Part shown: positions 55,835-64,000 of the stretch, in pieces
Numbering within the stretch: the stretch's first letter is position 1
Layout: each line of letters opens with the position of its first letter
Assembly (NCBI RefSeq): GCF_029222925.1
Contig: NZ_JARHUI010000001.1
Span: forward strand, 986 to 64,985
Direction: 5' to 3'
Source: Algoriphagus sp. CAU 1675
Lineage (GTDB): Bacteria > Bacteroidota > Bacteroidia > Cytophagales > Cyclobacteriaceae
Length of the DNA stretch: 64,000 bases
The notes under the pieces: model-generated
The model's input: only the letters and a program-made list of their open reading frames with translations
The model's database searches: none
What the model was told of the DNA's origin: nothing
Translations under genes and position numbers: made by a program

Positions 55835-55938
55835 CTCTTTAATTTACCTTGAGTCCGAACCTGTGGATCAAAAACAAAAAAACTATTTAGAATACCCAAT
55901 CAATCCTTTAAATTAAGGCTTATAAACAAATTAGAACT

Positions 55939-56856
55939 ATGAAGTTTTTTTCCAAGGTAATGATCGGGCTCGATCTCACCGAAATGGATGATATCCTGAT
56001 TCAAAAAACCATTGTGTTTTTGGAGTTTCTAGGTATCGAAAAATGCTATTTCGTCCATATCGCCAAAAACCTGGCTGTGCCGGATGAAATCCTAAAGCAA
56101 TATCCCAATTTATTGGCTCCCGGAGATGAATCTATCGAGGCCATTATGCAGGAAAGAATTAGCCACCATAATTTCCCCAAAAAAATAGAAGTAGAGATTT
56201 TTGCTGAAGAAGGAGACCACCCTCTGGATACATTCTTGAGATGGGCAAGGATAAAAGATGTAGACCTCATCGTTATGGGTCGAAAGGAAACCCTATCCGG
56301 AAGCGGAGCTCTTGCAAATGGAGTGGCGAGAAAGGCTCCCTGCTCAGTCATGTTGCTCCAGGAAAAAAGACCCCCTGGACTTCCCAAGCGAATTATGATT
56401 CCTACGGATTTCTCTCCCCACAACCACATGATCTATGATTTTGGAGAGCGTATCGCGGATCAGTTAAATGCTAAACTGGTTCCAGTGCATATTTATCAGG
56501 TTCCTCAAGGCTATTCCAAAACAGGTAAAACCTATGAGGAATTCTCGGAAATCATGAAAACCCATGCAGAAAATGATTTCAAGAATTTCGTTACCAAACA
56601 CAACCATTCCGAACTGGAATGTGATTTTCTCCTGAAAGAAGACGGCGAGGATGTGGGTGAACTTCTTCTCAAAGAAGCGCACAAAATGGATATTGACATG
56701 TTTATCATGGGCTCCAGAGGTCGCTCCAAATCCGCGGCAATTCTTTTGGGAAGTACTGCTGAAAAACTGATCAAAGTCAACAATGTGCTTCCTATGATCA
56801 TCTTCAAGCAAAAAGGTGAAACGATGGGATTCTTCGATGCCCTTCTGAAGCTTTAA
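55939..56856 (+). CDS. Universal stress protein, two UspA domains
   Basis: The 305-residue protein holds two tandem UspA domains. Domain 1 has the Gly-rich nucleotide-type loop VMGRKETLSGSGALANGVAR and domain 2 MGSRGRSKSAAILLGSTAEK. Each domain starts with a beta strand and acidic or Asp motif (MIGLDLTEMDD; IMIPTDFSPHNHM). UspA proteins help cells survive starvation and stress by uncertain means. It converges on the methyltransferase gene, overlapping by 4 bp. Confidence 0.92.
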   Translation: MKFFSKVMIGLDLTEMDDILIQKTIVFLEFLGIEKCYFVHIAKNLAVPDEILKQYPNLLAPGDESIEAIMQERISHHNFPKKIEVEIFAEEGDHPLDTFLRWARIKDVDLIVMGRKETLSGSGALANGVARKAPCSVMLLQEKRPPGLPKRIMIPTDFSPHNHMIYDFGERIADQLNAKLVPVHIYQVPQGYSKTGKTYEEFSEIMKTHAENDFKNFVTKHNHSELECDFLLKEDGEDVGELLLKEAHKMDIDMFIMGSRGRSKSAAILLGSTAEKLIKVNNVLPMIIFKQKGETMGFFDALLKL

Positions 56857-57770
56857 ACAGGCTTTTGCAAATAGAAGCAAACCTGATCCCCTTGGCCCTC
56901 CCGATTAAAAAGGAGGGCTTTTTCTTTGTATAGAGCCATCAACTTTTGATCAATATATTGGGGGATTAATTGCCGATCGAGCTTTTGGCCCGACTCATAA
57001 AGCTGTGTGCCCCAGAACTGAAATTCATCCGAATCAAATTCTACCTCGAGCAATCTAAACCCTTGCTGCTCTGCCAAGGTACGGAACCCTTTTATCGTCG
57101 GAATTACCAAATGTCTGGGGGCATCAAGCTGAACCCAAAGTGCTCTTTTCTCCTTCCAAATAGCAGCATCGGCTACCGGTGTGCGGATCAAGAGTTTCCC
57201 GCCTGGCCTCAGCCTGTCAAAACAGTCAGATAAAACCTGCTCCGGAAATTCCATATGTTCGAAGGAATGGTGCATCATGATCAGGTCAAAAGTCCTATCA
57301 CTATCCTTTATACTTCCTTTCTTCAGCACCAGGCCCTTTTCTGGATCAAAACTTTTTGCCAAAAAAGGATCAAATCCAAAGAGATTATTATATCCGGAAG
57401 CATGCAATTCATAGAGCAATTGCCCATTTCCACAGCCCACATCGGCTATTTGAGCTTGGAAACCGGGATGGATCTTTTTTAACCAATATCCATAAACAGG
57501 AGCCATGAACTCCAACCTAAACCAAAAAAAAGCCCTGAGCCGAATTCTTTTCAGAACCTTACGGAATAGGCTAGATTTTACTAATGGGGAAAAGGAATAA
57601 TAAACTGAGTCTGAATAATAAGGAGATAAATCTTCGGGGATATTTTTCAATTGAAGGGAACCACAAGCCCTGCATTCCTGGTAGACGAAATCCCCTCCAA
57701 GCCCAAGCATTCTCTCAGTGGCAGTAAACTCCGTGAGATCAGTACTTTTGCAAAATTTACAGTTGGACAT
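56853..57770 (-). CDS. SAM-dependent methyltransferase with N-terminal zinc ribbon
   Basis: The 305-residue protein has an N-terminal Cys-x2-Cys ... Cys-x2-Cys ribbon (CKFCKS, then CRACGS) and a class I methyltransferase core: DVGCGNGQLLYELHASGYNN, MMHHSFEHMEFPEQVLSDCF. Such ribbon-methyltransferases occur in sugar-modification operons. It starts 3 bp after the sugar transferase stop, so both probably act on surface polysaccharide. The substrate is unknown. Confidence 0.9.
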   Translation of the reverse strand: MSNCKFCKSTDLTEFTATERMLGLGGDFVYQECRACGSLQLKNIPEDLSPYYSDSVYYSFSPLVKSSLFRKVLKRIRLRAFFWFRLEFMAPVYGYWLKKIHPGFQAQIADVGCGNGQLLYELHASGYNNLFGFDPFLAKSFDPEKGLVLKKGSIKDSDRTFDLIMMHHSFEHMEFPEQVLSDCFDRLRPGGKLLIRTPVADAAIWKEKRALWVQLDAPRHLVIPTIKGFRTLAEQQGFRLLEVEFDSDEFQFWGTQLYESGQKLDRQLIPQYIDQKLMALYKEKALLFNREGQGDQVCFYLQKPV

Positions 57771-57773
57771 GGA

Positions 57774-59144
57774 TCAATAGGCGTTCTCCCGATTGAAAAT
57801 CAATTCATAAACGGTTTTTACCATGATTCCCATATCCAGTAAAAATGTCCAGTTGTTGATGTAAAAAGAGTCCAACCGTACTCTTGATCGAATCTGATAG
57901 GGGTTTTCGATTTCCCCTCGGTATCCCATAACCTGCGCCAAACCAGTAATCCCCGGGCGGATTTTGTGCCGGGAATTATACTTCTCAATCTGGGACTTAA
58001 AGGTTTGATTCATAGGAACTGTATGTGGACGAGGCCCTACAATGGACATATCACCCAGCAGTACGTTGATAAACTGGGGCATTTCGTCCAAGGAAGTATT
58101 TCTGAGAAACGCTCCAATTTTGGTGACTCTAGGATCGTTTTTTGTAGCCTGCTTTACATCTGCATAGTCATTTGGAGTCATGGACCTAAACTTCAGACAA
58201 TTGAAAACCTTGTTATTGATTCCATTCCTTTTCTGAATAAAAAAGACAGGACCCTTTGATTCCAATTTGATGAGAATTCCTACCAAAGGAATCAGCCAAG
58301 ACAGTACGAAAACCAAAACAAATGAGGCAAAAACCAAGTCAAACGCCCGTTTCAACAGACTGTTCAGCACATGGTCCAAAGGAATTTCATTGACATTGAT
58401 CACAAAGAAATCCCCATATCTGGAAAAGGAAAGATTCTTTTCCAGTTGAAGGCTTCCTCCCGGGATCATTTTTACCTTGATGTAATTCTCATCAGCATAG
58501 TTGATGATCTTTCGGACCAGTGATGGCTCAAGGTGCTCGTGAATATAAATCAGATCCAAATCAAGTTCTGGAGCCTGGAAAAAGAAGGAATCGATACCTC
58601 CTCGCGTTTGACTGCAATCTGCCAAATCATCGAAGTATCCCAAAAAATTGATCCCGAAGTCCTTCCTGATCCGAAATACGTCCGCAAGTTTGGGGCTTGT
58701 GCCACCTTTTCCGATAATTACCGCATTTCTAAAGTTATTCCCCCCCGCTCTGTACTTCCTGAGGAGCATTTGAACCGAAACACGGAAGAACCCCATAAAA
58801 ATCAACATTCCCAGGCCTAAGGCCAAAATTGGAAACACCTGAATTTTCGGAGTGTTGAAAGGAAGCCATAGTAAAGTCGCAGCGCCTAAAAACCAAAAAA
58901 CAGTTCCTACCAGATGCTGAAGGGTTTGATCATATTCATCAGTCCTCCCAATTCGATAATCTTTTCTCAGGAAGGCAACCAAAAACCACAAAACCAATAG
59001 CGGGAAAAAAGCCATCAGTTCTGCTCCTTCAAGCAAGCCCAGACCACCCAGAATAAAATTACAGGCAACCAGTGAAAGAAGGGCGGCTAATAAGTCACTT
59101 AAAGTAAAAAGCCAAGGAAAGTACTTATCAAATCTTCGCTTCAT
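57774..59144 (-). CDS. Polyprenyl-phosphate sugar-1-phosphate transferase (WcaJ/WbaP type)
   Basis: The 456-residue enzyme begins polysaccharide chains by moving a sugar-1-phosphate onto undecaprenyl phosphate. It has four to five N-terminal membrane helices, a Rossmann-like middle (VIIGKGGTSPKLADVFRIRK) and the catalytic bacterial sugar transferase domain: RAFDLVFASFVLVFVL, KLESKGPVFFIQKRNGINNK, FRSM, LRNTSLDEMPQFINVLLGDM, SIVGPRPHTV. It lies 3 bp upstream of the methyltransferase gene. Confidence 0.94.
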   Translation of the reverse strand: MKRRFDKYFPWLFTLSDLLAALLSLVACNFILGGLGLLEGAELMAFFPLLVLWFLVAFLRKDYRIGRTDEYDQTLQHLVGTVFWFLGAATLLWLPFNTPKIQVFPILALGLGMLIFMGFFRVSVQMLLRKYRAGGNNFRNAVIIGKGGTSPKLADVFRIRKDFGINFLGYFDDLADCSQTRGGIDSFFFQAPELDLDLIYIHEHLEPSLVRKIINYADENYIKVKMIPGGSLQLEKNLSFSRYGDFFVINVNEIPLDHVLNSLLKRAFDLVFASFVLVFVLSWLIPLVGILIKLESKGPVFFIQKRNGINNKVFNCLKFRSMTPNDYADVKQATKNDPRVTKIGAFLRNTSLDEMPQFINVLLGDMSIVGPRPHTVPMNQTFKSQIEKYNSRHKIRPGITGLAQVMGYRGEIENPYQIRSRVRLDSFYINNWTFLLDMGIMVKTVYELIFNRENAY

Positions 59145-59300
59145 AAAAATCTATTAAGGCATGGTCATTTTATCAAAAACCACGCAAAAACTGATATTGC
59201 TTAGTCAATTAACTCCATTCAAAACCAAAATTAAAAAAAGAATCGGCAAGCCTTATTACTTTTGGATTTATTTATCATTTCCAGCCAGAAAAGGCAAGCC

Positions 59301-59969
59301 ATGAGTTTTATTTTAGATTTATTTGATTCTTCCGACAACCCCAAATCACTCGGGGCCAAATTTAGGGGTGGAAGGCAAAAGATGTTTGAAACACTATTTT
59401 TTCAAAACTTCAATTCTGAGCAATCCATAAAAATCCTCGATGTGGGAGGCTATAGCAATTTCTGGAAAAACAGCGCCCTACTTCAAATACCGGGACTTGA
59501 AATCACGCTCTTGAATTTACAGGCAGAAAAGACCTCCAATCCTATTTTCAACAGTCTCAAAGGAGATGCTACCCATATGCCCGAATTTGAGAGCCAAAGC
59601 TTTGATCTGGTCTTTTCAAACTCTGTCATCGAGCACCTCTATACATTCGAGAACCAACAAAAAATGGCAAAGGAAATTCTTCGGGTTGGCAAAAAACATT
59701 TTATCCAAACACCCAATAAGTTCTTTCCAATAGAAGCTCACTATGCCTTGCCCTTTGCCCAATTTATGCCCAAATCTTGGGTTTTTTATTTACTGACCAA
59801 AACCAAGCTAAGCAGACTGCATGCCTGGGAACCTGAAGCAGCACAGCAGTACCTGGACGAAATTAGGCTATTGGATGAGGGGGAGGTAAAGGCTCTTTTC
59901 CCACAATCCTCTATTTATAGAGAAAAAGTGATGGGCCTATGCAAATCAATAGTGGCCCACAACCTTTAA
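59301..59969 (+). CDS. Class I SAM-dependent methyltransferase
   Basis: The ATG at 59301 (MSFILDLFDSSDNPKSLGAK) gives 222 residues; a TTG at 59262 could extend it. The motifs are ILDVGGYSNFWKNSALLQIP, GDATHMPEFESQSFDLVFSN and SVIEHLYTFENQQKMAKEIL. It belongs to the UbiE-like class with the SAM-binding Asp and Gly pattern. It is divergent from the sugar transferase and may also modify surface sugars; the substrate is unknown. Confidence 0.88.
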   Translation: MSFILDLFDSSDNPKSLGAKFRGGRQKMFETLFFQNFNSEQSIKILDVGGYSNFWKNSALLQIPGLEITLLNLQAEKTSNPIFNSLKGDATHMPEFESQSFDLVFSNSVIEHLYTFENQQKMAKEILRVGKKHFIQTPNKFFPIEAHYALPFAQFMPKSWVFYLLTKTKLSRLHAWEPEAAQQYLDEIRLLDEGEVKALFPQSSIYREKVMGLCKSIVAHNL

Positions 59970-59970
59970 A

Positions 59971-60759
59971 TCAAAGTAAAATTGATTCTTTCCCCTTCAG
60001 GATCATCTCATTGATGCCATCCCAGAGCAATTTTCTTGCTTCCAAAGCTTCTTTTGCCGCAATCTTTGCTTGCTCCAGATGCAAATCTGTCTCCAACAGC
60101 ATGTCTACCATTTTCCAAGCCAAAGGCCCATGCTCTTCTTCATCCAAGTGGATGTGCCTGTCGAAATAAAAGGCCAAAGTATCCAAGTCACCTGGCTGAT
60201 TTTGTATCAACTCATTCACCAATTGACGGAATAAATCTGGAATAAGATCTTCTCTTCCAAGGGTAAAGGATGCTGCAATTTCATGAGGTTTGCCAAAAAG
60301 GGCGGTCTGATAATTCACACGAAGAAAATTCTTCACGAAATCAGGCAAATGACAAGCCTCCATTGCCTCATCAAGCTTTTTCCCATGAGAAAGATGCTTT
60401 ACTAATTGATCAACTTGATAGGTCTGGGCTCCCGCCTCATTCATCGCACGCAGATACAATTCAAAATGGCTACAATAGCCTCCCTGACCATCCTCATCAC
60501 TTTCCTCAGCCAAAACTATGTCATTGATAAGACGGACTACCTGTGGGTCTTTAGCAGGGATCCAGGGGAGATTGACGCCGGTCAGGCGAATCTGAAGGGC
60601 TTTTAACAAACTCATGAAATCCCAAACCGCAAAAACATGATATTCCATAAATACTCTGAAATCATCTATGGTATTGAGGTTTTGGTACAAAGGATGGGAC
60701 AGCAACTCTTCTCGATCAGCCGCAACAGAGCCAATCAAATTTTTTAAGGATTCAGACAT
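59971..60759 (-). CDS. DUF3050 protein (heme-oxygenase-like fold)
   Basis: The 262-residue helical protein starts HPLYQNLNTIDDFRVFMEYH and FAVWDFMSLLKALQIRLTGV, and later has FDRHIHLDEEEHGPLAWKMV with conserved His and Glu residues, the DUF3050 pattern. Proteins of this shape bind metal or heme-like groups. Function unknown. It converges on the methyltransferase gene with a 1-bp gap, so transcription readthrough is possible. Confidence 0.88.
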   Translation of the reverse strand: MSESLKNLIGSVAADREELLSHPLYQNLNTIDDFRVFMEYHVFAVWDFMSLLKALQIRLTGVNLPWIPAKDPQVVRLINDIVLAEESDEDGQGGYCSHFELYLRAMNEAGAQTYQVDQLVKHLSHGKKLDEAMEACHLPDFVKNFLRVNYQTALFGKPHEIAASFTLGREDLIPDLFRQLVNELIQNQPGDLDTLAFYFDRHIHLDEEEHGPLAWKMVDMLLETDLHLEQAKIAAKEALEARKLLWDGINEMILKGKESILL

Positions 60760-60846
60760 TAAATTCTAGGGTGATTTTGGCATGAAAATAACCCCTGAAC
60801 CGGATTATTTAAGCTATTTGGCAATTGAAATTTTCTATGGATAATT

Positions 60847-62637
60847 TCAGGTATCCGCAAACTGCAACTTGACCAGATTGGCGTAAAACCCCTCGGGATT
60901 TCCCAGAAGATCCAGGTGGCTTCCCTGCTCTATGATTTTGCCTTCACTGAGTACATAAATGCGGTCGACTTTTCGGATAGTCGCCAACCTATGGGCAATG
61001 ATAATGGTTGTCCTCCCTTTCATCAGTTCATCCAAAGCTTCCTGAACAAGCGCCTCGGATTCTGCATCAAGAGAAGAAGTCGCCTCATCCAAAATCAAGA
61101 TGGATGGATCCTTCAAGATGGCCCGGGCTATGGCAATGCGCTGACGCTGACCTCCTGAAAGCTTGACCCCTCGCTCCCCAACAAGGGTCTCCAAACCCTC
61201 TGGAAACTGGGTGATAAACTGCCATGCATTAGCTTTTTTGGCAGCCTGTATGATTTCTTCCTCGGTGGCATTGGGCTTGGCATAAGCGATATTCTCCCGA
61301 ATGGAACCTCCAAACAGCAATACTTCTTGAGGAACAATCCCCACCAAACCTCTCAGGTCTTCCAGATTCCAATCCTGAAGGAGTTGGTCATCCACTCGGA
61401 TACTTCCTTTTTGAACCTCATAGAAGCGAAGTAATAATTGGATGATCGTCGACTTACCCGCACCAGAATGCCCGGCTAAGGCTATTTTTTCTCCAGGATT
61501 TACATGGAAGGAAAGATCTTTAAGAACTTCAACCTCAGGGCGGGTTGGATAATGAAAACCTACATTTTCATAAGCTATTTTCCCTTCAAATCTTGATTTC
61601 GCTGCTCCTTGACTGTTTTCCTCGGGCTCATTCAAAATTTCAAGTACGCGTTCGGAGCTACCGATTGCCTTTTGAACCTGACTGTAAATGTCTCCCAATC
61701 CGGCAATGGAACCCCCAATAAATGTGGTGTAAAGTACAAAGGAAACCAGCTCGCCAATGCTCATTTCACCGGATGCTACCAAACTGGCACCATACCACAT
61801 GACCGCTACAATGCCTCCAAAAAGAGCAAAAATGATAAAGGAAATAAAGGCTCCTCTGAATTTGGCGGTTTTCAAAGCCACTCCAACAACGCTATTCAGG
61901 CTTTTGGAATAGCGCAGGCTCTCATAGGCCTCACCAACAAAGGATTTTACGGTACTGATTGACTGCAATGTTTCCTCCACGATTACATTCGCTGCGGCTA
62001 ATTCATCCTGGGTCTTTTTGGACAATCCCCGGATAAACCTCCCGAAAACCATGGCAATCACCACCAGCACCGGAAAAGTCCCCAGCATGAACAGAGTCAG
62101 CTTTGGAGTATTGAGCATGAGGAAAACAATACCTGCTAGGAGGGTTACAACCTGCCTGAACAATTCTGCAAGCGTGACCGAGAAAGTATCCTGTAGCAAA
62201 CTGACATCAGAAGTGATCCTGGAGATCAATTCTCCGGTTCTTCTTTTATCAAAAAATGTCATCGGAAGACGGAGCAATCTGCTGTATAAGGACTGACGAA
62301 TATCACGCATGGACCTTTCAGAAACCAAGGCAAACAGCCAAACCCTGAAAAAGGAAAAGATACTTTGAACTGCAAGAATACCTACAAGAATCAGCGCGAT
62401 GCTATTTATGTCCGAAACTATCCATGACTGCCCTTCGGCTGTGTCGATAAGTTTACCGGCGACATAGGGGAAAGTCAATAAGGTCAGGGAAGAAAGAAGC
62501 AAAAATACCAGCCCTAGGAAAAACACTCCTTTATAGGGCAAGATAAACCTGAAAACACCTCCTAGTTTACTTAAATTCTGCTTATTCAGTTTTCTCTTTT
62601 CACCCTCTTCCAAAGCAGTTCCTCTTTTCTTAGCCAT
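60847..62637 (-). CDS. ABC transporter, fused permease and ATPase (exporter)
   Basis: The ATG at 62637 (MAKKRGTALEEGEKRKLNKQ) gives 596 residues; 8 more codons lie upstream. Six membrane helices form the permease, starting FILPYKGVFFLGLVFLLLSS. The ATPase has Walker A GHSGAGKSTIIQLLLRF, Q-loop VPQEVLLFGGSIRENIAYA, signature LSGGQRQRIAIARAILKDP, Walker B ILILDEATSSLD and switch IIIAHRLATIRKVD. It is an exporter half-transporter that works as a homodimer, for example for lipid or peptide. The substrate is unknown. Confidence 0.95.
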   Translation of the reverse strand: MAKKRGTALEEGEKRKLNKQNLSKLGGVFRFILPYKGVFFLGLVFLLLSSLTLLTFPYVAGKLIDTAEGQSWIVSDINSIALILVGILAVQSIFSFFRVWLFALVSERSMRDIRQSLYSRLLRLPMTFFDKRRTGELISRITSDVSLLQDTFSVTLAELFRQVVTLLAGIVFLMLNTPKLTLFMLGTFPVLVVIAMVFGRFIRGLSKKTQDELAAANVIVEETLQSISTVKSFVGEAYESLRYSKSLNSVVGVALKTAKFRGAFISFIIFALFGGIVAVMWYGASLVASGEMSIGELVSFVLYTTFIGGSIAGLGDIYSQVQKAIGSSERVLEILNEPEENSQGAAKSRFEGKIAYENVGFHYPTRPEVEVLKDLSFHVNPGEKIALAGHSGAGKSTIIQLLLRFYEVQKGSIRVDDQLLQDWNLEDLRGLVGIVPQEVLLFGGSIRENIAYAKPNATEEEIIQAAKKANAWQFITQFPEGLETLVGERGVKLSGGQRQRIAIARAILKDPSILILDEATSSLDAESEALVQEALDELMKGRTTIIIAHRLATIRKVDRIYVLSEGKIIEQGSHLDLLGNPEGFYANLVKLQFADT

Positions 62638-62714
62638 TTTTCTTTTTACTTCAATCGGCAAAAATAGCCCTTTTGATCGAGAAATGTCAGGAAATATGGA
62701 TAGTGGAAAAAATC

Positions 62715-63839
62715 TCAGCCAAAAGGCTCTTTCAGTTGATCAGCGAGCAATTCCCCCAATGCTGCAGAATGCTTGAATCCATGTCCTGAACAGGCAGAAA
62801 CATAGGTGACCTGCTCCATTTCAGGCAACTTCCCCATTACAAATCTGGAGTCTTCAGTTACGGTATAAAAACAAACCTCTGATTTGACAAACTCAGGTTT
62901 CAGACCACCTATCCTTCCTTCAACCCTTTCTTTCCAGAATTTTTCCTGTTCCTCTTTTGTCACTGAGCGATTTATTTGTTCGGCAGACTCGGTCTCAACA
63001 AATGATTCACTGGACAATTTGATGCTTTCTCCATCCAATGAGGGGAAGCCATAGATAAAGTCCTCAGGATTGGGGCCAAAACCCCACATGAACACCGGGC
63101 TTTCCTTATAGGCTGTATTTCCCTCCTCAAGCCGAACCCAGTGCAGGACCTGTCTGCAGATTTTAAACTTGGGCCGCTCGGACTGGGGCAAAAACTCCTT
63201 TACCCAACCCCCTGCAGCCAAAAGCACCCGGCGAGCAAACACCTTTTCTTCCTTCAAATGGAGTTTGACTACGTCTTCTGTCATCTCTATACTGGATACT
63301 GGAGCGTTAACTTTTAATTTGGCTCCAAACTCATTGGCAAGACTCAACTGAACACGTATAATTTCCTCAGGAAAAAGATAGCCGGCTGAAGGCTCAAAAT
63401 ATGCCTTTCCTTCTTTTTCCAGCAGAAATTGAGGGTATCGCTCCCTGAGTTTTTCGGAGGAATATATCTGGTGAGGTATATTCATCTCCTGAGCGTATGA
63501 AACCGTTTTTTCAAAAAATCCAGCTCCTCCGTGTTTGGCCCAAGGCTGTATCCCTGAATCCATCAAAATGCCACCTACCGGATGGAAAAGCTCTACCCCA
63601 GATATACTTTCCAATCCCTTCCAAATCTTCTGGGAACGAAGAGCAAGGTTTACATAGTCTTTTCCCTCTCCCACAGCCAATCGAGTAATCCTGGTCTCTC
63701 CATGAGATGAACCAAAACAATGGGGAGGATCAAACCGGTCAATTCCGATTACAGAAAGTTCTTTTTGTTTGGCCAGATGGTAAAGGGCAGCAGAACCCAC
63801 CGCTCCAAGCCCGACTACAGCGACATCGAAGATTTTCAT
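62715..63839 (-). CDS. FAD-dependent oxidase (sarcosine / N-methyltryptophan type)
   Basis: The ATG at 63839 (MKIFDVAVVGLGAVGSAALY) starts a classic FAD-binding GxGxxG fold; the frame extends 33 codons upstream without a natural start. The 374-residue protein then shows GIDRFDPPHCFGSSHGETRI, YVNLALRSQKIWKGLES, RVLLAAGGWVKEFLP, and CSGHGFKHSAALGELLADQL at the C-terminus, with the Cys that normally binds flavin covalently in monomeric sarcosine oxidases. It would oxidise an N-methyl amine, making H2O2. Its exact substrate is unknown. Confidence 0.92.
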   Translation of the reverse strand: MKIFDVAVVGLGAVGSAALYHLAKQKELSVIGIDRFDPPHCFGSSHGETRITRLAVGEGKDYVNLALRSQKIWKGLESISGVELFHPVGGILMDSGIQPWAKHGGAGFFEKTVSYAQEMNIPHQIYSSEKLRERYPQFLLEKEGKAYFEPSAGYLFPEEIIRVQLSLANEFGAKLKVNAPVSSIEMTEDVVKLHLKEEKVFARRVLLAAGGWVKEFLPQSERPKFKICRQVLHWVRLEEGNTAYKESPVFMWGFGPNPEDFIYGFPSLDGESIKLSSESFVETESAEQINRSVTKEEQEKFWKERVEGRIGGLKPEFVKSEVCFYTVTEDSRFVMGKLPEMEQVTYVSACSGHGFKHSAALGELLADQLKEPFG

Positions 63840-63871
63840 AGAAACAACAAACTCAGGCCTGAATCTATAAA

Positions 63872-63896
63872 AAATCCCGGCATTGGAAACCGGGAT
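63872..63896 (-). terminator. Hairpin terminator between two - strand genes
   Basis: The stem atcccgg / ccgggat has a 9-base AT-rich loop. It follows the stop of the partial gene at the right edge and precedes the oxidase. Confidence 0.7.
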
Positions 63897-63912
63897 CTTA
63901 TTTCTAATTCTA

Positions 63913-64000
63913 TTAGGATTTGCCCATTTGTGCATCAATGAGCTCTCGCTTCAGCTTGCGCTCCCTTTCCAAGGTGTTTTTGCGGTGCTGGTCAAACTCC
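63913..64000 (-). CDS. C-terminal end of a protein, cut by the right edge
   Basis: About 28 codons end at the TAA at 63913-63915; the encoded tail is EFDQHRKNTLERERKLKREL followed by IDAQMGKS, a charged helix. The rest lies beyond the window, so no family can be named. Confidence 0.6.
   Translation of the reverse strand, partial: EFDQHRKNTLERERKLKRELIDAQMGKS

Overview
The window looks like chromosome of a Bacteroidota bacterium, most likely order Cytophagales (Cyclobacteriaceae, Algoriphagus-like). This is inferred from gene content: SusC/SusD and other TonB-linked receptors, a Wzi-type capsule protein, DUF6266, DUF6702, DUF3127 and GxxExxY proteins, many lipoproteins with a Ser-Cys lipobox, and a 46-bp-repeat type II-C CRISPR-Cas system. 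It also shows a promoter of the Bacteroidota TTTG / TAnnTTTG kind. No rRNA or tRNA genes were seen. No 16S marker is present, so the genus is a guess.

Layout: (a) 1-2.8 kb is the N-terminal part of a large secreted repeat protein with near-identical 306-bp repeats, running off the left edge. (b) 3.3-25.3 kb is ordinary core and household content: aldehyde dehydrogenase, an ECF sigma factor with a small partner, purE-purK, a membrane-anchored MutS homologue, an iodotyrosine-deiodinase-like flavoprotein, MscS, a UbiA-like membrane protein, a large zinc metalloprotease, a Fur-family regulator, RlmH, a SlyD-like FKBP, a Wzi/lipoprotein pair, UDP-GlcNAc 2-epimerase and a cupin. (c) 25.3-35.0 kb is a complete type II-C CRISPR-Cas locus. 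It has a 36-repeat array read on the + strand toward the cas genes and ended by its own terminator. cas9, a REP-associated (RAYT/Y1) transposase, cas1 and cas2 lie on the - strand, and a tracrRNA with a recognisable promoter diverges from cas9. Three copies of a REP palindrome lie around cas1-cas2 and inside the transposase gene. (d) 35-43.5 kb holds an unknown Cys-rich protein, a repressor-like HTH protein, a TonB receptor with a beta-helix lipoprotein, MoxR, and a GxxExxY gene framed by imperfect inverted repeats with two short gene-less derivatives beside it. (e) 43.5-64 kb is again core and surface content: pseudouridine synthase, M20 amidohydrolase, NIPSNAP protein, M1 peptidase with HupE and DUF6702 neighbours, a SusCD pair, universal stress protein, a sugar transferase/methyltransferase operon, DUF3050, an ABC exporter and a SoxA-like FAD oxidase.

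How the parts work together: in the CRISPR locus the tracrRNA (+ strand) carries an anti-repeat complementary to the + strand of the repeats. This fixes the array's direction and puts the expected leader at 25318-25547, far from the cas genes. Cas9 would cut with the crRNA:tracrRNA pair, and Cas1-Cas2 would add spacers. The transposase lies 11 bp after cas9 and its gene contains an in-frame REP palindrome, so it is the most unusual part of the locus. The 57-59 kb genes and the Wzi and WecB genes point to a capsule or exopolysaccharide. The two TonB systems import unknown substrates.
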